A stretch of DNA of 64,000 bases, from the NCBI GenBank assembly GCA_018266215.1, contig JAFEAV010000009.1:60791-124790 (forward strand). Reading direction: 5' to 3'. Made by a program: the position numbers and the translations under genes. This DNA is from Cyanobacteria bacterium SZAS LIN-3 (GTDB taxonomy: Bacteria > Cyanobacteriota > Vampirovibrionia > Obscuribacterales > Obscuribacteraceae). This document shows positions 27,003-33,870 of the stretch, in pieces. The notes below the pieces were generated by a model, which was not told where the DNA came from, ran no database searches, and saw only the letters and a program-made list of their open reading frames with translations. Position 1 is the first letter of the stretch; every line of letters starts with the position of its first letter.

Positions 27003-27028
27003 CTCCCAATCCCCGGGGAGGCGTCTGA
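27003..27028 (-). other. Hairpin between aptamer and terminator
   Basis: On the minus strand AGACG-C-CTCCC ... GGGAGG-GCA-CGTCT forms a long stem directly after the B12 box. It could be the distal part of the aptamer or an anti-terminator element that competes with the hairpin at 26932-26957. Which partner it pairs with under ligand is inference. Confidence 0.5.
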
Positions 27029-27200
27029 AATGTCCTGGTGGGTAGTCTGGCTATGGATCGCTCCATTTACAGTTGCGGGACAGCGATGGAATTGCACCAT
27101 TCTTCCCCCACCGAATCCGTTCCTCGGGCTCCCGCTGTCAGCTCATGAAAGACAAATTCGAGCGAAGTTTCACTATCCCTTTCGCAACGGAAAATTCAAT
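27029..27200 (-). promoter_or_regulatory. Cobalamin (B12) riboswitch upstream of nrdA
   Basis: On the minus strand the conserved cobalamin aptamer core is readable. GGGAAGAATGGTGCAATTCC (27089-27108) is followed by CTGTCCCGCAACTGTAAATGG (27062-27082 region), and a B12 box AGCCAGACTACCCACC lies at 27038-27053. This order and spacing match the family consensus (GGGAA..GGTG.AA.TCC..C.G.CCCGC.ACTGT and GCCAG.A.ACC..CC). The 5' limit of the aptamer is approximate. It sits between the nrdAB promoter region and nrdA, with a terminator downstream, so adenosyl- or methyl-cobalamin should switch nrdAB off. Confidence 0.92.
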
Positions 27201-27613
27201 TCTCCGAATACATAAGAGTTAGTTATTTGTCTTGGATGAACTGACCGGAAAGGAGCTTGCGAACTGATCCCTGTTTTGCAGGACATTCAGTTAAATTTGC
27301 GATAGTTCTCCTTCAGTCGATTCGCATGGGTAGAAAGTATCATTTGCAAAAAAACAAAACAATACCTACCCCAAAACCAGAGAAATAAACACCTGAATCG
27401 CCCAGCCCATGCCCCGGAAAGGCCTTTGTTAAGCAACCAGAGCGATATATACGACCACCAAAAGTGGTATCACCCCGCATAAAGATTAAATGCGATCGGT
27501 AGCATTGTATATGTCTACTTCGATCAAAGAAAACACATAAAATTTGCGGATCCGGATCGATTTACAATCCACGATCGACCCAATATAGAAGCGCACATCA
27601 ACGCATATAGCGC
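27201..27613. other. Intergenic region upstream of nrd leader
   Basis: About 410 bases between the riboswitch and the end of the sirtuin gene. It is AT-richer than the surroundings and should contain the nrdAB promoter (minus strand). I see no confident -35/-10 pair and no convincing NrdR box. The only structure noted is a small inverted repeat ACCAC-CAAAA-GTGGT at 27454-27468. No gene is supported here. Confidence 0.5.
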
Positions 27614-28378
27614 CTAATTGAGCGCTTCGAAGAGGCGCACCAGTTGCGGCATTACGAGACCTGAAGCGCCGCTAAGAAAGAGAGTCGCATCTTCACTTAA
27701 AGGGGTTTCATTCGGATTTACTTCCACAACTATTGCACCACGATCCAGTGCTATATGCGGAAGAGATGCTGCCGGTTGCACCAGGGCGGAAGTGCCCACG
27801 ACAAACATCAAATCGCATAACTTGGCGGCCTTGTTGGCGTCGGCCAGGACACTCTGCGGCAGCGCCTCGCCAAACCAGACCACGTTTGGCCGCAGGAGCG
27901 AACCGCACTGACAGATAGGCGGCTCATCGAGGCCGGAAGCGACACCATCGAGAGCCTGATGACCGCGCTCGAAACAGCGGAAGGTCAAAATATTTCCGTG
28001 AAGTTCCAGGACATTTTCACTGCCGGCGCGCTGATGCAATCTGTCCACATTTTGGGTCACGACTGTAGTCGGCACCAGCTTCTGCAACTGAGCAATAGCC
28101 CGGTGCCCGTCATTAGGCTCCGCCGCGCTGACCATCTGGCGCCGCCAGTCGTACCATTTCCAGACCAGGGGAGGATTTTTTAAAAAGCCCTCCGGTGTAG
28201 CCAGTTGACCCGGATCATAGCCCTCCCACAATCCGGTCAGCTTGTCGCGAAAAGTAGGGATGCCGCTCTCCTTTGAAACTCCCGCACCGGTGAGAACAAC
28301 CAGGCGCTTACATCCTTTTATATATGAGGCGGCCCGGCTGAGCAGTTTCTCATCGGGCAGGGCGGCAGAGTCGGGCAT
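27614..28378 (-). CDS. SIR2-family NAD-dependent protein deacylase, class III-like
   Basis: A 254-residue sirtuin. I set the start at ATG 28378 because AAAGGAG lies 5 bases upstream; the frame is open to 28414. NAD-binding motifs are LTGAGVSKESGIPTFRD and TQNVDRLH; the catalytic His is H127 in LELHGN; GTSALV and NPNETPLS follow. Y76 and R79 in the WKWYDWRR segment match the Tyr-x-x-Arg pair of SIRT5/CobB, which recognises acidic acyl groups, so desuccinylase or demalonylase activity is likely. The zinc site is atypical: C135 and H140, then C156 and C158, instead of two CxxC pairs. It probably removes acyl marks from lysines of metabolic enzymes. Confidence 0.92.
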   Translation of the reverse strand: MPDSAALPDEKLLSRAASYIKGCKRLVVLTGAGVSKESGIPTFRDKLTGLWEGYDPGQLATPEGFLKNPPLVWKWYDWRRQMVSAAEPNDGHRAIAQLQKLVPTTVVTQNVDRLHQRAGSENVLELHGNILTFRCFERGHQALDGVASGLDEPPICQCGSLLRPNVVWFGEALPQSVLADANKAAKLCDLMFVVGTSALVQPAASLPHIALDRGAIVVEVNPNETPLSEDATLFLSGASGLVMPQLVRLFEALN

Positions 28379-28507
28379 CGGGCTCCTTTGCCTGGGGCAG
28401 AGAGGGCTGGTCACGCTTCACATCCATATTAATAGATCAGGATATTTCGGAGGGTTACCCTCTCCACCTGTTACTTTCAATGTAGAAGCCCATTTGGAGG
28501 ATATTCC

Positions 28508-28921
28508 ATGTCCGTTGTTGAAGTAAAAGCTAAAGCCGGTGAGCCTTTCAAGACCGAAATCAGAGTCGGCGATCATCACTTTACAGCCGACGTGCCGGCT
28601 GAACTGGGCGGCAAAAACACCGCTGCCACCCCCCACGAATTGCTTCTTGGCTCCCTGGGCGCCTGCACTGCCATCACGGTAGAAATGTACGCCAAACGCA
28701 AAGAATGGCCCCTGACGGGCATCAGCGTCAAAGTCACCGAAGAAAAGGCGGAAGGCCCGGATGGTCAAAAAATCACCAAATTTGTGCGTGAAATTGACTT
28801 CGAAGGCAACCTGACCGCTGAACAGATCGACGGACTGAGAGTAATCGCCGACAAATGCCCAATCCACAAAATCTTGACGGCGCAAAATCAGGTCGTCACA
28901 GCCGTGGCCAACAAAGTCTAG
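28508..28921 (+). CDS. OsmC-family peroxide reductase
   Basis: A 137-residue protein with GGAGG upstream of ATG 28508. It has both family cysteines, C53 in LLGSLGACTAITVEMYA and C117 in ADKCPIHKIL, which form the peroxidatic/resolving pair that reduces organic hydroperoxides. Length and motifs fit the short OsmC/YhfA-like subgroup. It is the first gene of a tight operon with birA (8-base gap), an Old Yellow Enzyme and tex. The association with a second ene-reductase suggests a role in coping with oxidised lipids or electrophiles, which is inference. Confidence 0.93.
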   Translation: MSVVEVKAKAGEPFKTEIRVGDHHFTADVPAELGGKNTAATPHELLLGSLGACTAITVEMYAKRKEWPLTGISVKVTEEKAEGPDGQKITKFVREIDFEGNLTAEQIDGLRVIADKCPIHKILTAQNQVVTAVANKV

Positions 28922-28929
28922 GCAATCCA

Positions 28930-29748
28930 GTGACGGCAGAAGGCGAAACGCTTACCCTTGAGGTAATCGAAGCCTCGCTCGACACACAAATAATCGGTCG
29001 CGCGCCGGGGCACAAAAATGAGCTCTGGCAGACGATTGATTCGACTAACAGTCGCGCCGCCGAGCTAGCTGCCGGCGGCGCGCCCGAAGGCGTTATCGTA
29101 CTCTCGCGGCAACAGACCGCAGGCCGCGGCAGACACGGCCGGGTCTGGGTCACTCCGCCGGATGCTGGTATCGCCTTCAGTGTCATACTGCGGCCCACTA
29201 TCCCACTCACTCGCCTGCCCCTGGTCACTCTGGCGACAGGCACGGCGGTAGCCAGAGCCATAGAAAAAAGCGTGGGTGTGCGGCTGGGATTGAAATGGGT
29301 CAATGACCTGGTCCTGGGTGGGCGCAAAGTCGGCGGCATCCTGGCGGAAATGCCGGGTCAGGCCCTGATAATCGGCATCGGCATCAATGTCAGATTTGCC
29401 CCGCAGGATGTACCGGAAGATTTGCAAACAAAAATCGAATGGCTGGAGCGCATTGTCGGCCGGCCGGTGGACCCCAACTTGATTGTGGTAGCCCTGGCCG
29501 ATGAACTGGAAAAGTCCTATCAAGCGCTTCTGGCAGGCAAAGTCGATGAAATAATCAGCGCCTGGAAAAGCTATAGCGTCACCATGGGTCAAAATATCGA
29601 GAGCAAAAACGGCGGCCAGACCCTGCGCGGACGCGCCGTCGATATCACCACCAGCGGTGCCCTGGTCGTGGAGCTGGAAGACGGCACAAGGACAGAGCTG
29701 CACGCTGGAGAAATTTCAATACGCAATCAGGACGGTAGTTACGCCTGA
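28930..29748 (+). CDS. birA: Biotin--[acetyl-CoA-carboxylase] ligase
   Basis: A 272-residue ligase from GTG 28930. The frame is open to 28855 but that would overlap OsmC by 67 bases. It lacks the N-terminal helix-turn-helix of regulatory BirA, so it is a ligase only. Catalytic-domain motifs are DSTNSRAAELA, the biotinyl-AMP loop AGRGRHGRVWVTPP, LKWVNDLVLGGRKVGGILAEM and IIGIGINVRF. The small C-terminal SH3-like domain is also present (GRAVDITTSGALVVELEDG). It adenylates biotin and transfers it to the carrier protein of acetyl-CoA carboxylase, feeding malonyl-CoA supply, which would also serve the synthases at 33.9-47.3 kb. Confidence 0.95.
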   Translation: MTAEGETLTLEVIEASLDTQIIGRAPGHKNELWQTIDSTNSRAAELAAGGAPEGVIVLSRQQTAGRGRHGRVWVTPPDAGIAFSVILRPTIPLTRLPLVTLATGTAVARAIEKSVGVRLGLKWVNDLVLGGRKVGGILAEMPGQALIIGIGINVRFAPQDVPEDLQTKIEWLERIVGRPVDPNLIVVALADELEKSYQALLAGKVDEIISAWKSYSVTMGQNIESKNGGQTLRGRAVDITTSGALVVELEDGTRTELHAGEISIRNQDGSYA

Positions 29749-29776
29749 ACAGACAAGCTAAAACAAAGAGGGATCC

Positions 29777-30910
29777 ATGACGACAAAGTTAGCCAGCAAA
29801 CTCTTCCAGCCTTTCAAGCTGCACAACCTCAACCTGCCGAACCGGGTGGTGATGGCTCCAATGACCCGCTCAAAATCGCCCAACGGCATACCGCGCGATA
29901 ACGTCGCCGATTACTACGGCCGCCGGGCAAAGGGCGGCGTGGGGCTGATCATCACCGAAGGTACCTTTGTCGACGATAACGGCTCCGGCTCGCACTGGCA
30001 GCCAAACGTGCCGCGCTTCTACGGCCAAGACGCCCTCACCGGCTGGCGCCGGGTGGTCGAGCGCGTGCACGCCGAAGGCGGCTTGATCTTTCCCCAGCTG
30101 TGGCACCTGGGTATCACACCCAGTCCAGGCGCCGCCCCCGATGCCGAGAACGCAGTCGGTCCCTCGGGTATCGCCACCGACGGCAGCAAACTGAACGAGC
30201 CCATGACCCTGGCGCGCATAGAACAATCAATCGCAGCCTATGGCCGCTCGGCCGCCGCCGCCAGAGCAGCCGGCTTTGACGGTCTGGAATTACACGGCGC
30301 CCACGGATATTTCCTGGATCAGTTTATCTGGTCCCGCACCAACCAGCGCACCGATAAATACGGCGGCAAGACTCTGGGCGAAAGAGCGCGCTTCGTCGCC
30401 GAAGTTGTAGCCGAAGTGCGCCGCCAGGTGGGCCCGGATTTCCCCATCAGTCTGCGCATCTCGCAGTGGAAACTGGGCGACTATGACTTCAAAAATGCCA
30501 CCACCCCAGACGAATTGAATGACTGGATCACACCACTGGCGGAAGCCGGCGTTGATATTTTCCACTGTTCCAGTCGCCGCTTCTGGGAGCCGGAATTTGA
30601 AGGCAGCTCTCTCAATCTTGCCGGTTGGGTAAAAAAACTGAGCGGCAAACCGACCATAACAGTGGGCTCAGTATCGCTCAACGAAGACTTCATCACCACC
30701 TTCGGCCGCCTGCCCTCCTCGGACAAATACGGGGATCCCAAGGCAATAACCTTCCACGATCTGGAAGAGCGCCTGGAGCGCAATGAATTTGACCTGGTGG
30801 CAGTTGGCCGGGCGCTGATCACAAACCCCAACTGGGCCAATCTGGTGAAAGACAATCAAACCAGCGAACTCAAGCCTTACAACAAAGAAGACCTGAACGA
30901 ACTCAATTAG
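29777..30910 (+). CDS. NADH:flavin oxidoreductase, Old Yellow Enzyme family (NemA-like)
   Basis: A 377-residue FMN ene-reductase with AGAGGGA upstream of its ATG. It belongs to the classical OYE branch rather than the YqjM branch of the paralogue at 11332. Motifs include NLPNRVVMAPMTRSKSPNG, GVGLIITEGTFVD, IFPQLWHLGI, GFDGLELHGAHGYFLDQF, SRTNQRTDKYGG, and near the end LVAVGRALITNPNW. It reduces activated double bonds or nitro groups using NAD(P)H. It lies 28 bases after birA and 12 bases before tex in one operon. Confidence 0.94.
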   Translation: MTTKLASKLFQPFKLHNLNLPNRVVMAPMTRSKSPNGIPRDNVADYYGRRAKGGVGLIITEGTFVDDNGSGSHWQPNVPRFYGQDALTGWRRVVERVHAEGGLIFPQLWHLGITPSPGAAPDAENAVGPSGIATDGSKLNEPMTLARIEQSIAAYGRSAAAARAAGFDGLELHGAHGYFLDQFIWSRTNQRTDKYGGKTLGERARFVAEVVAEVRRQVGPDFPISLRISQWKLGDYDFKNATTPDELNDWITPLAEAGVDIFHCSSRRFWEPEFEGSSLNLAGWVKKLSGKPTITVGSVSLNEDFITTFGRLPSSDKYGDPKAITFHDLEERLERNEFDLVAVGRALITNPNWANLVKDNQTSELKPYNKEDLNELN

Positions 30911-30922
30911 AGGAACGCCCGA

Positions 30923-33112
30923 ATGAGCACAAGCACAGCATCAGTTGCCACCACCGATAGTTACGCCGAAAAAGTCGCCCAGGAGTTAGAAATATCGGTC
31001 AAACAGGTAGCCGCCACCATGGCGCTCCTCGATGAAGACTGCACAGTGCCTTTTATCGCCCGCTACCGCAAAGAAGCAACCGGCCTGCTGGACGAAGTGC
31101 AGATCACGGCCATCCGCGACACCCGCGAGCGCCTCACCCAGCTCGACAAACGCCGCGAAGGCATGCTTAAATCCCTGACTGAACGCAATCTCCTGACCGA
31201 GGAATTGCAGAGCAAATTGACCGCGGCTGCAACCCTCAACGATCTTGAAGACATTTACCTGCCCTTCAAGCCCAAGAGAAAAACCAAGGCCAGCGTCGCC
31301 CGCGAAAAAGGGCTGGAGCCTCTGGCGGCAGACATATTCAATTTCAAACTCAAGGACATCAAAAAAGCGGCCGAGGCATTTATCAGTGCCGAAAAGGGCG
31401 TGGAATCAGTCGATCAGGCCATGGCCGGAGCCCGCGACATAATGGCTGAATGGATGAGCGAAAGCCAGGAAGTGCGCAAACAACTGCGCGCCTACTGGTC
31501 CAAGAACAGCGTCATCTCCTCCAAGGTCGCCAAAGGCAAGGAGCAGGAAGGCCAGAAGTTCAAAGACTATTTCGACTGCACCGAAAAAGTAACCAGCGCT
31601 CCATCGCATAGAATCCTGGCCATGTTCCGAGGTGAAGCCGAGGGCATTCTCAAGCTGACGCTCGAGCCGGACGATGAAGAAGCGCTGATCATTATGGATA
31701 AAAATTTCCTGCGCGGAAATCAGGGCGAATGCGCGCACCAGGTCGAAATCACCGTCGAAGATGCCTACGACCGATTGCTGGCACCATCGATGGAAACTGA
31801 ATTGCGCGCCGAGCTTAAGGCCAAGGCAGACCACGAAGCTATTCGTGTCTTTGCCAAAAATCTGCGCGAACTGCTTATGGCACCACCCCTGGGCGAACAT
31901 TCGATCATCGCCCTCGACCCCGGTTTCAGAACCGGCTGCAAACTGGTTTGCCTGGGCAAACAGGGCGACCTGCTTCACCATGACGTGATTTATCCGCACA
32001 TGGAAGGCTCCGGCGAAGGCGCTAAACAATCAAAGGCGACGGCGGCCAAGAAATTGACCGAACTGGCCAAAAAATTTGAAATCACGGCCATCGCTGTCGG
32101 CAACGGCACCGCCGGCCGCGAGACCGAAGAATTCCTGCGCGGCATCAAGTGGGAAGAGCACGGCCTGAGCGAGCCGCAGATAGTCATGGTCAATGAGAGC
32201 GGTGCCTCCATATATTCAGCGTCGGAAGTAGCCCGCGATGAATTTCCGGATCAGGACCTGACTGTGCGCGGGGCGGTCTCTATCGGCCGCCGATTGATGG
32301 ACCCGCTGGCCGAGCTGGTAAAGCTCGACCCCAAATCAATCGGGGTAGGTCAGTACCAGCACGACGTAGATCAGCCTTCCTTGCAAAGCAGTCTCGACGA
32401 CACGGTCATGAGCTGCGTCAACTCGGTCGGAGTCGAGCTCAATACCGCAAGCAAGCAACTTCTGTCGTATGTATCTGGTCTGGGCAAAAATATCGCCGGC
32501 AATATAGTCAAACATCGCCAGGAAAACGGTCCTTTCAAATCCAAAGCCGAATTGAAAAAAGTAGCGCGCCTCGGGCCCAAGGCCTTCGAGCAGAGCGCAG
32601 GCTTCCTGCGCATAAGAGATGCCGCCAATCCGCTCGACTCCAGCGCTGTGCATCCGGAAAGCTATAAAGTAGTGGAAACCATGGCAAAAGACCTGGGCGT
32701 GGCCGTGGCCGACCTGATGAGCAAGCCGGAAACACGCAAAGGGCTCGACTTGCACAAATACGTCTCGGATAAAGTCGGTCTGCCTACCCTGCAAGACATT
32801 TTGCAGGAGCTGGAAAAGCCCGGCCGCGACCCCAGACCAAAGCTGGAACCGATGAAATTTGCCGAAGGCGTGCATTCAATCAATGATTTGAAAGAAGGCA
32901 TGAAGCTGCCGGGCATAATCACCAATGTCACCGCTTTTGGTGCCTTTGTCGATATCGGTGTACACCAGGACGGGCTGGTGCATGTGAGCGAATTGACCAA
33001 CAGATTCGTCAAAGATCCCTCTGAAGTAGTGACGGTGCAACAGAAAGTGCAGGCCACAGTCCTGCAGGTGGATGTAGCCCGCAAAAGAATTTCACTCAGT
33101 CTGAAGCGCTAG
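30923..33112 (+). CDS. tex: Tex-family RNA-binding transcription accessory protein
   Basis: A 729-residue cytoplasmic protein of normal family length. The order is: N-terminal helical Tex domain (FIARYRKEATGLLDEVQI, YLPFKPKRKTKASVAREKGL), a YqgF-like RNase H fold (IIALDPGFRTGCKLVCL, IAVGNGTAGRETEEF), helix-hairpin-helix repeats (LGKNIAGNIVKHRQENGPF, LGPKAFEQSAGFLRI), and a C-terminal S1 RNA-binding domain (PGIITNVTAFGAFVDIGVHQDGLVHVSEL, given in part). Tex binds RNA and RNA polymerase and affects transcription and stress tolerance. It is the last gene of the OsmC-birA-OYE-tex operon. Confidence 0.96.
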   Translation: MSTSTASVATTDSYAEKVAQELEISVKQVAATMALLDEDCTVPFIARYRKEATGLLDEVQITAIRDTRERLTQLDKRREGMLKSLTERNLLTEELQSKLTAAATLNDLEDIYLPFKPKRKTKASVAREKGLEPLAADIFNFKLKDIKKAAEAFISAEKGVESVDQAMAGARDIMAEWMSESQEVRKQLRAYWSKNSVISSKVAKGKEQEGQKFKDYFDCTEKVTSAPSHRILAMFRGEAEGILKLTLEPDDEEALIIMDKNFLRGNQGECAHQVEITVEDAYDRLLAPSMETELRAELKAKADHEAIRVFAKNLRELLMAPPLGEHSIIALDPGFRTGCKLVCLGKQGDLLHHDVIYPHMEGSGEGAKQSKATAAKKLTELAKKFEITAIAVGNGTAGRETEEFLRGIKWEEHGLSEPQIVMVNESGASIYSASEVARDEFPDQDLTVRGAVSIGRRLMDPLAELVKLDPKSIGVGQYQHDVDQPSLQSSLDDTVMSCVNSVGVELNTASKQLLSYVSGLGKNIAGNIVKHRQENGPFKSKAELKKVARLGPKAFEQSAGFLRIRDAANPLDSSAVHPESYKVVETMAKDLGVAVADLMSKPETRKGLDLHKYVSDKVGLPTLQDILQELEKPGRDPRPKLEPMKFAEGVHSINDLKEGMKLPGIITNVTAFGAFVDIGVHQDGLVHVSELTNRFVKDPSEVVTVQQKVQATVLQVDVARKRISLSLKR

Positions 33113-33118
33113 GTAAAA

Positions 33119-33790
33119 CTAACGCCGTGGGGAACCATGATAGCGTTGAGATTGATGCGGTTGCTGATGAGGTTGTTGATGAGGTTGTGGATGCCGATGA
33201 ACAACGGGTTTATCGGGCACAATTTGTTTCTGCACTTCAGCCAGCATTTGCTTGCGCTGCTCAGGAGTGGCCTTTTCGAAGGCCGCCATGCGCTCTTTCA
33301 CCGCATGGTCCTTTTGCCAGTCAGAGATAGTTGATAGACGCTGTCCTACGCGCAGCTCGTTGCTATTGTGATTGTAGTTTTTGATCCTGTGCGCTTCGTC
33401 ATAAAGATGCTCGGGAGTCCAATCCTTGTGCATGCGCTGCAGCACCTGATAATAACCTTCACCTTTAGCAACTGGTGCGGTGCGATTTTGCTGTTCTATC
33501 AATTTGGTGGCAAGATGCTTAAACGCCTCGCTTTCCTTTGAGTCAATTCCAGCGTTCGGTATCTCACTGCGCTGCGACTTAAATAAATCAATTGGCGGTA
33601 TATCAAGCGTTCCGTTAGCGGGCTGAGTCGCCGCATCCTGGGGTCTGCGGGGCATCGGCGTGCTATCGGCGTAGGCGCTGGTATATAGTTTTTGAGCCGG
33701 ACCGGTCTGATCCGTCGCGCCAACGGTCGACCGGGCCTCAATTTGCTCAATTGTTGGCGGATTCAACTGCACCGTGTCATTAGTCGCCAT
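33119..33790 (-). CDS. Hypothetical protein with LysM-like segment and PHQQ repeats
   Basis: A 223-residue protein with GGAG 7 bases before ATG 33790. No signal peptide is visible. The first 90 residues are polar and low-complexity. The middle holds a segment KGEGYYQVLQRMHKD ... NSNELRVGQRLS that resembles a diverged LysM-type repeat. Then comes a helical basic part (KERMAAFEKATPEQRKQMLAEV) and a C-terminal tail with three PHQQ-type repeats encoded by a 12-bp micro-repeat. It is convergent with tex (6-base gap) and lies 80 bases downstream of the large synthase gene on the same strand. Function unknown. Confidence 0.65.
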   Translation of the reverse strand: MATNDTVQLNPPTIEQIEARSTVGATDQTGPAQKLYTSAYADSTPMPRRPQDAATQPANGTLDIPPIDLFKSQRSEIPNAGIDSKESEAFKHLATKLIEQQNRTAPVAKGEGYYQVLQRMHKDWTPEHLYDEAHRIKNYNHNSNELRVGQRLSTISDWQKDHAVKERMAAFEKATPEQRKQMLAEVQKQIVPDKPVVHRHPQPHQQPHQQPHQSQRYHGSPRR

Positions 33791-33870
33791 GCTTGCTCTC
33801 CAGGGGGGACAAAAGCATGCTAGGGAACAATCTGTGAAATCTCTGTGAAACGGAAATAAAAGCTGAGATT

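Noticed and set aside
27030..27215. 61-codon plus-strand frame
   Set aside because: It coincides with the cobalamin riboswitch on the other strand, which explains the sequence better.
27421..27540. Possible NrdR boxes upstream of the nrd leader
   Set aside because: AT-rich stretches such as GCGATATATACG and CATTGTATATG do not give two well-spaced copies of the NrdR consensus.
33150..33190. Short direct repeat resembling a CRISPR or minisatellite
   Set aside because: It is a 12-bp codon-level repeat encoding PHQQ units inside a protein gene, without spacers.
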